This document shows, piece by piece, positions 35,876-46,320 of a DNA stretch of 64,000 nucleotides (position 1 is its first letter; the number at the start of each line of letters is the position of its first letter). Position numbers and translations under genes: made by a program. Location of the stretch: positions 86,700,342-86,764,341 of the forward strand of contig CM043953.1 of assembly GCA_014529385.2 (NCBI GenBank), written 5' to 3'. The notes under the pieces are model-generated. The model was not told where the DNA came from. It did not search any database and saw only the letters and a program-made list of their open reading frames with translations. This DNA is from Adiantum capillus-veneris. Its lineage: Eukaryota > Streptophyta > Polypodiopsida > Polypodiales > Pteridaceae.

Positions 35876-35984
35876 TCATGCTAATGCTTTTGTTGTGATT
35901 GTGTCTTACCAAGAAATGAGCATACAAACCTATAGACATGATCTACAATGGTGAAACATTGGCTATTCCTTGAATGTAAACTCT

Positions 35985-36269
35985 CTCCCTATAGAGATTT
36001 GTGCAATCATAAGTAGACCGCTCTCGGCATAGAGAGTGGGGCCTTCGGAGGAGGGTTTTGACAACATTCTGGTGTCGTATTCTTCTCTCTCTATCTCTCA
36101 GTCTCATGCACCTTCATTCACAGTGTTCATCCACTTTGTTTGTGTCCATTGCACTCTCTCACTAAGGGAACGGAAGGCTCTCCCTTCCATAAGTAAAAGG
36201 AACCCTTGAGCACAGTTTGGAGCACTCATCTTGAGCAAAGTTCAACATTCACTTCCGCTGCACCTTACA
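35985..36269 (+). repeat. Truncated 5' LTR of the 1.16-kb family, with internal region
   Basis: Matches the last ~270 bp of the 26946-28111 LTR (gagatttgtgcaatca, gaccgctctcg, cttccgctgcaccttaca). Unlike the solo copies it is followed by a primer site and gag, so it identifies the internal region of this family. Confidence 0.85.
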
Positions 36270-36270
36270 T

Positions 36271-36282
36271 TGGAATCAGAGC
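36271..36282 (+). other. Variant primer binding site
   Basis: TGGAATCAGAGC, one mismatch from the tRNA-Met site TGGTATCAGAGC, one base after the LTR. Confidence 0.75.
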
Positions 36283-36747
36283 TTTGGTAGTGTTCTGTAT
36301 CACTCAAGGAAAGAACCACAAGAACCACAGAATTTTTTTGCTTGTTGAGGTCGCACGTAACCCAAGTCCACTTGGGCGTGTCGATTCCTAATCGTGTTTT
36401 TGAAGAGTGACAGGAAACCCAAGAAAGAAGGGCTTGTCAACCTCCCCTTGTTTCTCTTTTCACTCATTAAGAGCGGACCGTGCACTTAGCCGCCGGCCAA
36501 TCGACGTGAGGTGGTAAAAACAACATTGGTGTGAGCGCAAGGCCGCCAAGGGGTGCGCCCGCGGAAAAGAGAAGAGCTCGGGTGAAGAGAAGATCCTCCT
36601 CTAACACAGATTACAAGCTAAAGAAGAACTCACGAACTCAAGACCCTCAAGAACCTCAAGACCCCCTCAAGAACCTCAAGAACTCAAGAACCAAGACCCC
36701 CAAGAACACAAGTTCCTCGTGAACTGAAGAACCAAAGATCTCAGTGT

Positions 36748-36959
36748 ATGGTCATCACCCGAAGCAGAATGGATAATTTGCATGAAGGTGGTGAGCATGA
36801 AGAAGGTGAAGAAGAATTTTCCCCACCAACAAGTTTTTCTGACCCTCCCCCTTCCCCATCTACGCAACGGTTTGCGCCAAATCCTATGGAGGCTTTGGTC
36901 AAGTCGATGATGGACATGATGGCACAACAACAAGAAGTGACTCATGTTGCAATGGCACG
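36748..36959 (+). pseudogene. gag, part 1, of the 1.16-kb-LTR element (interrupted by Gypsy-2)
   Basis: ATG at 36748 opens MVITRSRMDNLHEGGEHEEG, a Pro/Ser-rich stretch and NPMEALVKSMMDMMAQQQEV. The frame continues uninterrupted across the Gypsy-2 insertion at 43462 (AMAR then LERKAKRREA), which proves both are one gag. The leader 36283-36747 is non-coding. Confidence 0.8.
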
Positions 36960-37528
36960 TGTAACAGACTTGGACACTCCAAGTCAAGAATCAACCGCGA
37001 CAGCACCAAATAACCACTTCAAAACAAATCACAGATCACAATAGATGTACACTGGCCCGGCGGAGTTCCGTGCCTAGAGATATTGGCCCCGAAGACTAGC
37101 GCCCCTTTCGGTATTTCTTTTTATATTAATCAAATCAAAGTACAAGAGAGCAGTTAGGGTTTCACTCTCAGACTCTGCGTCCAGATGCTCTTAGAAGTGA
37201 GGCCCTCACCACTAATTTAAAGGTTACAAGGGATGCCCAAAAGCAGAGCCCCAAAAGCTTGAAAGCAAAAGCAGATTCTCTCTCTCTCTCAATGAGAGTC
37301 AGTAAAAAGCAAGTTCTCTTTTTCTCTTTCTTTCTCCCAAATCAAAGCGAAAAGCTGAGATTTGCGTCGCTCAAAATTTCCCAAAAAATAATAATAATAA
37401 TAATAATATTTCGCCTCCACGATTTCCAGAAATTAGGGTTTTTGGCAAAAATTAGGGTTTGCAGGAATTTTAGGATTTCTAGCAGAAATTAGGGTTTCTG
37501 TTGTCCGCCACGTCATCACTTTGTGACA
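36960..37528 (-). repeat. Gypsy-2 3' LTR
   Basis: 569 bp, plus-strand edges TGTAACAGACTTGG and CACTTTGTGACA. Contains the AAT trinucleotide run (37388-37408) and TTAGGGTTT motifs. Confidence 0.95.
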
Positions 37529-37530
37529 TA

Positions 37531-37543
37531 CCCCCCTCTTGAA
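37531..37543 (-). other. Gypsy-2 polypurine tract
   Basis: The minus strand reads TTCAAGAGGGGGG just before the 3' LTR. The same tract is copied in every unit of the 5245-8289 array. Confidence 0.8.
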
Positions 37544-38125
37544 AGCATTGTAATCGACCGCGATTACGCCTGCAAAACCGACAAAAGCCATAAACCGTCT
37601 TAACAGACACTCACTGTTAGTACCTACGTACTAGGAACACACATCTAGCACATGTACAAAAATCGACAGTCACATCACAGGACATCACCAGACATCACAG
37701 GACATCACATGACATTCAACATTCATTCGGATCTTAGACCATGATTTATCGGCAATGTAGCTAGCAATCACATCTAGGTCCAATCGGGACCTCAACGATG
37801 TCCGATTGTCTAACCCCTATTGCAACCATGTCTATTCGAGATCAATCAGACCAAAATGCTGCAGTCATTTCGGCTATCAGTTCTTGCACTCAAAAGAAGT
37901 GAAGAAACAAATCAGTATCATTATCAAGAATTCCATTTCATAAAGTCATCCAGCAGAATACTGTCGGCTCTCAGTATCCCTGAAGCTCAAAGAGACATCA
38001 GTGACTTTAGTATCAAAATCGAGGCATCTGTTGACAAAGGAGTGGAGTAACTCCCCTCTTGTGCATCCCACTGCACCAGATCTCCGGCCAAGCTGAATTC
38101 TGGGTTCCGTTTGGAGTAGACTATG
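37544..38125 (-). other. Gypsy-2 3' non-coding region
   Basis: Between the chromodomain stop and the polypurine tract. A short tandem gacatcac(a/c)gg series lies at 37675-37712. No gene seen. Confidence 0.7.
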
Positions 38126-39330
38126 CTAAACCAAAGCATCGAGGTAAAGTTTCACAATCCGAGAAGTATCTGCTAGGTCCTCCTCCTCCATCCACTTCAC
38201 ATCAAATGCAGGAAAGTTCTTGAACTTAACCAAGAAGCACCTTCGGACTTTACCTTTCTTCGTATCATTATGTGCCAAAATCTGTTCAGGAACAAGGATC
38301 TCCTCGTTTTCTTCCACTTCGGGTTGCTCATCAGGCTCCCCATCATCAGGCACATCACCCTTAACAGGGTTCAAGAGACTCACATGCAATGCATTATGAA
38401 TCCTCCAAGTATCTGGCACTTTCAATCGGAAGGAGACATCATTTATCTTGTCAGTGATCTGAAAAGGTCCGTAGTATCGCATACTAAGCTTTGGAAAAAG
38501 CCTCTCCTTTCCCTTTTTCTTTCGTAGGCGTGCCTCCTCAAAACGTAAGAGCACCCAATCATCCTCCTTCAGTTTCAACTCGCGACGATGGCGATCCACT
38601 ACCTTTTTCTGTCGTTCTTGAGACTCCTGCAAAGTCTCGCGAACCTCGGCAAAAGCCGTATCCAAATCTCGCGAATATTCATCCGCTTCAAATGTCTAAT
38701 CTTTCGTGCTCAGGAAGGATGGAACCTTCGCAGCACTTTCAACAATCTCACATGGCGTCTTCCCCGTCGAAGAGTGTATCGTGTTATTGTAGGCAAATTC
38801 CACCAAAGGTAAGTTCTTTTCCCATTGAGTCTTCTGATCCGAGATACAAGACTTCAATAAATCTAAAATCATTGAATTGGCAATCTCAAATTGCCCGTCA
38901 GTCTGCAAGTGGAACGATGACGAGAACTGCAACTGCGTGCCAATGTTCTCCCAAATTGCCTTCCAAAACAAACTCATAAATCTGGGGTCTCTGTCGGAGA
39001 CAATCGTCTCAGACGTGCCATGTAATCGGGATCATTCTATGTTCTAGAGAGATCAAAAATGAAATCCATTGCAATACTTTCCCAGGGGTGGGTGGGTAAA
39101 GGCTGTAACAATCCCTGTGCCTTATGCCTGTCAAACTTGACCTTCTGGCATACCAAGCAACTGCGCACAAACTCTTCCACATCCTTTTTGAGTCTCGGCC
39201 CAAAGAAGTATCTCTCTACCCCCTTCATGGTGGTAGCAATGCCGCGGTGACCCGTAAAAGGTGGACAGTGGCATTCGGTCATAACCTTATCCCTCAGCGG
39301 CTGTGTAACGCACAACAGTCTTTTTCATCA
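38126..39330 (-). pseudogene. Gypsy-2 integrase and chromodomain
   Basis: HHCC zinc-binding region near 39037-39315 (GHRGIATTMKGVERYFFGPR, RSCLVCQKVKFDRHKAQGLL), catalytic-core pieces (VSDRDPRF, FHLQTDGQFEIANSMILDLL), LKLKEDDWVLLRFEEARLRK, then chromodomain (CFLVKFKNFPAFDVKWMEEE). Three frames are used, so at least two frameshifts. Integrates cDNA; the chromodomain directs it to heterochromatin (family knowledge). Confidence 0.88.
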
Positions 39331-40142
39331 AGTAGCCTTCCCGAAGGGAGTATCCAACTACTGTCTCCCCATCCCGTAGCCGTGTGAAAATATCTGCAAA
39401 ATCTGTATCTGTGGCATACTGATCGACCATATCCTCGAAGCTCCTATGATGTATCGCGGAAATAGCCAGAACCAACGGTTTCCGAGACAAAGTATCTGCC
39501 ACCACATTCTTCTGTCCTTGCACATGAACAATCTAGAGGTGGAACTGTGACAAGATGTTCGCCCACCGCATCTGCTTTTCAGAAAGCTGCTTCTGTGACA
39601 AGAAGTAGCGCAAACTCTGATGGTCTGTAAAGACAGTAAAATCCGCTCCGAGTAGGTAATGCCGCCACTGAGTAAGAGCATGGATAACCACCAAAAGCTC
39701 TTTCTCATAAATCTATGTTGTCATCTCCGGCCTAGAGAACAAACGGCTCTCGTAAGCTACGACATGGCCTTCTTGCATCAAGACCGCACCCAGACTACGA
39801 CCACAAGCATCACAATATACTTCAAATGACTTCTGCAAGTCCGGCAAAGTCAAAATAGGTCACATAGTCAATTTCTCTTTCAATGTCCGAAAGGCAGTCA
39901 CCTCTGTGGGTCCCCACGAAAAAGGTACTCCTTTCCGTGTCAAGGTATGCAAAGGAGAAGCAACCTCTACAAGCTTTCGTATGAACCGCCTGTAGTACGA
40001 ACACAGTCCCAAGAAGCTTCTAACTTCGGGGACATTCCTCAAATCGGGCCAATCACGGATAGTCTCTATCTTGGCCGGGTCCATTTGCACTCCTGCTGCT
40101 GACACAATGTGTCCCAAAAAGTGTATCTCTAGTAGGAAAAAT
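39331..40142 (-). pseudogene. Gypsy-2 RNase H
   Basis: 39860-40159 minus reads [20 protein letters not shown] then [20 protein letters not shown], the RT-RNase H link. The RNase H end VADTLSRKPLVLAISAI is at about 39440-39510. Confidence 0.83.
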
Positions 40143-40700
40143 TCACTTTTCCTTTGCATTAATCACTACCGTGTGATCTCGTAATGCCTGAAAGATTTGA
40201 AGCAGATGATCTCTGTGTTCTGCCTCATTCTTGGAGAAAACAATGATGTCGTCAAAGAAAGTGCCAACAAATAGCATGTACTCTCGAAAAATCATGTCCA
40301 TCATCCGGTTAAATGTCGCAGGAGCATTGGTTAAGCCAAAAGGCATCACCAAAAACTCAAATAACCCAAAAGTCGTCCGAATAGTTGTCTTGTAGACATC
40401 TCCTCGCGCTATCCTGATCTGATGATATCCACTCTTCAAGTCAATCCTCCTAAAGCACGAGGATCCCTGTAACCTGTCGAGTATATCATCGATCCTAGGA
40501 ATCAGAAATCTGTTCTTGATGGTGATTTCGTTGAGAGTGCTATAATCGATGCACATTCTCCAAGATCCGTCTTTCTTCAAAACCAACAACACTGGAGAGC
40601 AATACGGTGAAGTACTAGGCTGGACAAGACCCTTTTCCAAGAGGTCTTTCACTGGGTTCATAATCTTTTCATTCTATACTCGGCTCACACGGTAAGGTGA
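40143..40700 (-). pseudogene. Gypsy-2 reverse transcriptase
   Basis: 172-residue open stretch: [60 protein letters not shown] and catalytic FFDDIIVFSKN, where the family usually has YxDDI. The most intact part of the element. Confidence 0.9.
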
Positions 40701-41217
40701 CCGATTCGGTGGCGTGCTTCCAAGTATTAGATCAATGGTTTGATCTTCAGGCCCTCTGAAAAGCAATCGGCATGAGTGGAGAAAAATCTTGGCGTTCTTT
40801 TGATCAGGTCAAAACATATTCATCCTTTATCCAGCGTTCAATTCTCCCAAAAGAATGAGTAAGAAAACTGAAGTTCATCAAGTACAATCTCTAAGCCCTT
40901 CATTTATCAAAGTCGCTTTCTCGGCCCGGTAGTCAACCACGGCGTAGTTCTTGTGGTACCAAGGGATCCCGAGTAGAACGTCACTCGCGTGCCCTGAACA
41001 CCCCTGTCATTGCAAACAAAGTTTGCCAATGCTCGGTGTAATGGCAACATCCCATCCGGGTGCCAGTCGAACTACCACCGCCTATGGCGTCAGTCTGTTG
41101 GGCGTATTTCCAAATCGAGCCGCCAATTCCAAGTGAAAAGAAGTTGGCCTTGGCTCCTTCAAAAGAGCTTCCTGATCCTTTACTTTGCCCCAAAAGCGGC
41201 AAAGTTTGTACTTTCAT
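40701..41217 (-). pseudogene. Gypsy-2 protease region
   Basis: The minus strand includes DVLLGIPWYHKNYAVVDYRA (about 40910-40985, partly shifted), the C-terminal protease signature also seen in Gypsy-1. 40981-41217 covers the N-terminal half in a broken frame. Confidence 0.7.
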
Positions 41218-42750
41218 TCATTTAATTCGGTTCAGGTCCCACGCCATGTTGCACCAGTTCTGCTTTTCTATCTGCCTTTTCTACCACATTCCTCAGCTGC
41301 TCTCGAACTCTGAGGCCTGTCGTCGTCTTTATCATTCTGTTCTTTCTGTGCCTTTTTAGGACACTTCGCGGAGATATGTCCATGTTCCCCGCATCCAAAG
41401 CACTTCCCCTCTCTGATGAAGCGAGCTCTCTCCTCAGGAGTAAGCTTGGGTCGTGCATCCTTTTTTTCTCTGGGTTGCTCTTTTTCTTTCTACTTTCATT
41501 CCCAGAAGTCTGTTCGGCTCGTTGTGTCATGGCCTCATCTGTGGGGTAGGTCAGACTGCCAAAGTGAATGGCAAAGCCCCGCTTCGCATGACTCATCAAC
41601 TCCTAAATAGAAGCTGACTTCTATTCCAAGCAGTGATCTCGGATCTCTGTAGGTAGACCCAAGGTAAACCGCTCAATCTGTTCTCTGAACGAGATCTTCT
41701 TAAATGAAGAGGCGGGTAGAAAAGAGCTCCAAAATCTTTCACAATAAGAATTCACTGTATCGCTCTTGGTCATCCGGAGATGGTTCCAAGCAGCTCGTAC
41801 ATCTCGTTCATATTCTTGCGTCAACCAAGAAGAAATAAAAAGCTTCTTAAATTTCAGCCATTTAACTGGCGCTCTCTTGTTAAAAGAAGCGTGGACCACC
41901 AAGTACGAGCATTTCCGTTAAAGTAAGAGGCAGCTCTCCGAATCTTGGAGTGCTCTGAATAGCATCCTCCCGCAAAAGCGATGTCAAACTGTTGTATAAA
42001 AGACAAAGCCTTCGAAGCATCTGAGTATCCTGAAAAAGTATCAAACTTGATCGAGTGGCCACCTTCCTTAAACTCTCGGACTTTCTTGCTTTCATCTTCG
42101 AGAAAGTCATACTGGTTGGCTTTGTAAAAATTCTTCTTGTTCGCATAAAACTTTCCGTCATCGGAATCTGAGCTGTCTGTAGACGAGTCCTCAGTAGAAC
42201 TGTCAGTCTCTGGGCGAGATGTAGCCTTCTTTGCCTTTTTCTTGCCCTTTCCGAAGCTTTGTTTCTTGCTTCGCTTTTTACTTTTCCTGTCTTCTTCACT
42301 CGAATCCGAGGAGCTAGAAGAACTGTCAGAAGAAGAAGAAGAAGAAGAACTGGGTAGGTCTTCAAACTTGACGCGCTTCTTCAATTTCTTTGCCTTGTCA
42401 AATGTCGACCGACAACCCAAAAATCCCGGGAAGTCAATGCTTTTCTTTTGCTTTTTGCCGTGCTTTTTGCCTTTCTTTTGCACGTCGAAAAGTTGAGCAA
42501 TCCGTGGATCAACCACGTTCTCTAGTTCCTTCTCCGTATATTCCTTGGAGGCAGAAGGTTTCTTGAGAGCGGGTTTCGGGAGTGGTGTTGTGGTTCTCTG
42601 CCACTCCATCTGTACCTCTTCCAAAGAGGTCTGGTTCATATATTTTGCCATCTTCGGGTCCTTGGCAAAATTGAGCATCATCTTTGTTGCATCGCCGATC
42701 AACTGGCGACGCTCTATCTCTCGCCGCTCCGCCTAAGGAGGCCAAGGCGG
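41218..42750 (-). pseudogene. Gypsy-2 gag
   Basis: 282-residue stretch from 42702 (TKMMLNFAKDPKMAKYMNQT), Lys-rich linkers, a poly-Ser/Asp/Glu tract (~42300-42355), gag core (FDTFSGYSDASKALSFIQQF, NARTWWST). A frameshift near 41880 leads to KWLKFKKLFISSWLTQEYER. The zinc knuckle CFGCGEHGHISAKCPKK is at about 41345-41400. A stop lies near 41605. Confidence 0.88.
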
Positions 42751-42897
42751 GCCATACTCTCTGCCTGAATCTTCGTTGTGATCCCAGCCCGCATCTCCAG
42801 ATGCAAAGGGAGTCGACTGATCATTGCCTGAAGCCATAGGTGCCACGAGAAAAAAAAATTCGGGGATCGGATTTCCCGTAGAAGAGAAATCGGCCGT

Positions 42898-42909
42898 GCT
42901 CTGATACCA
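42898..42909 (-). other. Gypsy-2 tRNA-Met primer binding site
   Basis: gctctgatacca on plus, adjacent to the 5' LTR at 42911. Confidence 0.93.
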
Positions 42910-42910
42910 C

Positions 42911-43461
42911 TGTAACAGACTTGGACACTCCAAGTCAAGAATCAACCGCGACAGCACCAAATAACCACTTCAAAACAAATCACAGATCACAATAGATGTA
43001 CACTGGCCCGGCGGAGTTCCGTGCCTAGAGATATTGGCCCAAAGACTGGCGCCCCTTTCGGTATTTCTTTTTATATTAATCAAATCAAAGTACAAGAGAG
43101 CGGTTAGGGTTTCAATCTCAGACTCTGCGTCCAGATGCTCTCAGAAGTGAGGCCCTCACCACTAATTTAAAGGTTACAAGGGATGCCCAAAAGCAGAGCC
43201 CCAAAAGCTTGAAAGCAAAAGCAGATTCTCTCTCTCTCTCAATGAGAGTCAGTAAAAAGCAAGTTCTCTTTTTCTCTTTCTTTCTCCCAAATCAAAGCGA
43301 AAAGCTGAGATTTGCGTCGCTCAAAATTTCCCAAAAAAAAAAATAATAATAATAATAATATTCCGCCTCCACGATTTCCGAAAATTAGGATTTCTGGCAA
43401 AAATTAGGGTTTGCAAGAATTTTAGGGTTTCTGCTGTCCGCCACGTCATCACTTTGTGACA
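42911..43461 (-). repeat. Gypsy-2 5' LTR
   Basis: 551 bp, same edges as the 3' LTR. Shorter mainly through a small deletion near the ttagggtttct region and variation of the A/AAT run. Confidence 0.95.
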
Positions 43462-43466
43462 GCACG

Positions 43467-43838
43467 ACTAGAAAGAAAAGCAAAACGACGAGAAGCCGTG
43501 GAGCGTGAACGCCAATACAGACAAGAAACCTTGGATCACGAAGCGCGTTTCGCGTCCGAGGAATGAAAAGAAAGAAAAGCAGAAAGAAAGGAAGCTTTGT
43601 AGCGTGAGCGCGATCAAGCACGGTTGGCGGCTAAAGAAAGACAAGCGGCCTTGGAGGCTGAGAGTGAGATACAGAGAGACCTACGCATGCAAGAGTTGGT
43701 CCAACAGGTTCACCTTGAAGTCCGAGCCGGACAAAGATGTTGGTGGTTCATCAAGTGGCGCACGCCGAGATTCGGACTCCAACAACCCCGTCTCACAGAG
43801 AAGATCACGTTCAGTAAGTATGATGGTAAGATGGATGT
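43467..43838 (+). pseudogene. gag, part 2, of the 1.16-kb-LTR element
   Basis: Continues part 1 in frame as LERKAKRREAVERERQYRQE to a TGA near 43565, then in shifted frames an Arg/Lys/Glu-rich probable coiled coil and ITFSKYDGKMDVV, the start of a gypsy-type gag core (F-x-x-Y/F-D-G). Ends at the LTR fragment at 43839. Confidence 0.75.
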
Positions 43839-44425
43839 TGTCACAAGACGGACACCACGTGCCAATAGAAAAGAACAAACTGAACAGACTTTTAGCACTT
43901 CAATAAAAACATGACTGAGACACAGAGAGAGAGAGAGAGAGACGACACGCGACACGGAGTGGCATAATTCCACCCTTGAGAGTAATGGCCCCAAACCTTG
44001 GCGCCCCTTTCGGTATTTCTTTATATTGCATCAACACAGTACAAGCCGATACTCCAGACTCTACACCTTCTCCAAGAAGCATGCCAAAGAATGAGCCCTA
44101 ACCTCATATTTATAGACTCTAGGCCCCAAAAGCAGTTTACAGTGAAAAGCCTTCAAACTCAAAAGCATCTAGTGCAAAAGTAATGCCAAAAAGCTATCAG
44201 CATAAATCACGAAAATCCATACAGCTTGCCACGTCATCAGCCAGCGCAAAACGCAAAAATCCGTACAACCTGCCACGTCATCATGCCAACGCAATTTTCG
44301 GAAATCTGCCACGTCATCAGCAACTACGCAATTTTCAGTGTGTGTGGGTCTTGCTTTAATTTAATCCTTTATGTCACTTGGGGCCCATCAGACGGGGTCC
44401 CCATAAGTTGGTAGGACTTCTTCTT
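43839..44425 (-). mobile_element. Truncated LTR of the 25377-26032 family
   Basis: Starts TGTCACAAGACGG on plus like 18165 and 26032 (reversed) and matches through ataccgaaagg and ggacggggtccccat-type sequence to about 44425, then loses homology before the TGTAACAAAC end. No target duplication found; the right side is joined to an unrelated gag fragment. Contains a short (GA)n run (43927-43943). Confidence 0.8.
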
Positions 44426-44439
44426 CAGCTACTTGTTCT

Positions 44440-44546
44440 TTTTCAACCTCGACCACACAGTATGAACTCTTGGAGATGCAACATCGACAGCAGGTTGTTG
44501 ACGAGTGCACAAAGCAGATGCTTCAGTTTGCTAAGGATCTCCAATT
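44440..44546 (+). pseudogene. Plus-strand gypsy gag fragment, left of Copia-C
   Basis: Reads STTQYELLEMQHRQQVVDEC then TKQMLQFAKDLQ, similar to the Gypsy-2 gag (TKMMLNFAKDPKMAK). Interrupted at the CAATT duplication by Copia-C; continues at 50087. Confidence 0.75.
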
Positions 44547-44906
44547 TGTTGGGTTAAAGGCCTAAATAACCCCTTTTTGTACATTTTTTTACTTTCTCCA
44601 GGTTCAATGAACCAGGTTCAATGAACCAGGTTCAATGAACCAGGTTCAATGAACCAGGTTCAATGAACCAGGTTCAATGAACCAGGTTCAATGAACCTGG
44701 ACACATTTTTTAAAGATCACTTATAATAAAAGTGGGAAAACCCAAAACTCACTTATTGAGTTTTTCCCAAAAATGTGAGCTCTCTCTCTCTTCCTCTTCG
44801 TTCTGTTAGCGCTTCCCTTCTGCAGCATAGTGCCTCCGCTTCAAGCCTCAAGGCCTGCACATCTTCGCGTGCTCTATCACTTGCACACACCGCCGCGCGC
44901 TTATCA
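44547..44906 (+). repeat. Copia-C 5' LTR with seven 14-bp repeats
   Basis: 360 bp. CCAGGTTCAATGAA is repeated seven times at 44598-44695. The 3' LTR has only a single palindrome in this place. Confidence 0.93.
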
Positions 44907-44908
44907 AC

Positions 44909-44920
44909 TGGTATCAGAGC
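44909..44920 (+). other. Copia-C tRNA-Met primer binding site
   Basis: TGGTATCAGAGC two bases after the LTR. Leader 44921-45404 is non-coding. Confidence 0.92.
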
Positions 44921-45404
44921 CAGATTAGGGTTTTAGAAGCTTTGCGCAGGAGGCTGGACAGCAGGCGTAAGGCTTCTCTCGCGTCAAATTTCCACTTTCA
45001 TCCTTGCTTCCGGTGTCACGTAGGGTGATTAGGGTTCCCCAAACAGACTGAAATTAGGTCAAAACAGGTAAAAACCAAAAAATTACAGGTCAAAACAACA
45101 AAACGCAGGTGTTCTAAATCGATTCCCATGAATGCCCCTTGCTTTTCCCACTCAAAACATGTCCATTTGATGCAAATTGATGCGCCAAAACAGTAAATTT
45201 GCAGAAAATTCAAAATTGGATTGTTTTTATGTACACAAATTGAGGTTTATGTACGCCTTTTGTGGGTTTAGGCAAGTACGCATTGGGGATACTTGTTAAT
45301 TGCTGAAATTTTCAGCACATTGTATGCAACGTGCGGTCCATTGTGATCACTGGAAATTTTCAGATTTTGTGTAGACACTTTTTGCTGCATTTTTATCCGT
45401 GCAA

Positions 45405-46320
45405 ATGGCGTCTACTTCCTCGTCGTCTAATGCCAAGAGCTTGATGGAAATCAAGCGATTTGACGGTACAGGTTTCGACCTATGGCAGGACAGGATGCAG
45501 GGGATTTTGTTTCTCAAGAATTGTGAGGACGCCCTTTTGACTGTAAAGCCTGAGGATATGCCGGATGAGGATTGGGCCAAGCTCAACAAGAGGGCAAAGG
45601 CCTATATCAAAATGGCTGTGACCGATGACATTCTGGTGGACATAAAGGGCTTGGACATTGCACATGCAATTTGGCATAAGTTGAAGGCAACTTATGAGAA
45701 TGCCACCCCTGTGAATCAGGTGCATTTGATGCGCAAACTGGTGAACATGATGCTTGACGAAGCCAAGTCGGCTTCTGAGCACTTAAGTGCTTTCACCAGT
45801 GTTATGAGTCAGCTATAGGATACTGGGCTTCAACCTTTTGATGACAAGTTGAAAGCCATATTTTTGTTGATGGCTTTGCCAGACTCTTGGGAAACGCTTG
45901 TGGTTTCTTTGAGTAATAGCCCCAACCTCACATATGATGGAGTGCGAGGCTCCATCTTAAATGAGAAAATTAGACACAAGTCTAGTGGTGGGGAAGGTGA
46001 CAGTTTTGCTTACAATGCGAGAGGCAGAAGTCAGAAGCAAAATACAGGTACCAAGACTCAAGACAGCAGCAAAAGCAAGTCTAGGGATAAGGATGTGACT
46101 TGTTACCAGTGTGGCAGAAAAGGCCAAAAGAAGCCACATTGCAGGTATTTCAAGAAAGAGCAGGAAAGAAAGAAGGAATCACAGGAGAAGAAGAAGACAG
46201 AGGATAAGAAAGGGGAAAAATCAGCAGGTACCTCCTCCAAGGATTCGGAGACTGTCAATGTATCCTCTAGTGTGGTTATCACAGAGTTATCCGACAGTGA
46301 GGAGATCTTGGTTGCAGCTT
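45405..46320 (+). pseudogene. Copia-C gag
   Basis: ATG at 45405 opens MASTSSSSNAKSLMEIKRFD, then the copia gag domain. An in-frame TAG at 45816-45818 (QL-stop-DTG where relatives have QLQDSG) interrupts it; the frame resumes and runs on into protease. Zinc knuckle [14 protein letters not shown] has Gln in place of the zinc-binding His kept in Copia-B. Confidence 0.88.

Larger units (their letters stand above)
36960..43461 (-). mobile_element. Gypsy-2: complete Ty3/gypsy chromovirus with target-site duplication
   Basis: 6502 bp, minus strand, LTRs 42911-43461 (5') and 36960-37528 (3'), primer site 42898-42909, polypurine tract 37531-37543, flanked by GCACG (36955-36959 and 43462-43466). Order gag, protease, RT, RNase H, integrase, chromodomain. 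The LTRs differ at roughly a dozen positions plus small indels, indicating a fairly recent insertion. The coding region has several stops and frameshifts, so it is not autonomous as read. Confidence 0.96.

Noticed and set aside
43839-44376. Solo LTR with target duplication
   Set aside because: The apparent TG...CA edge at 44376 is internal: homology to the 25377-26032 family continues to about 44425 and then stops, and the flanks do not match, so it is a truncated LTR.
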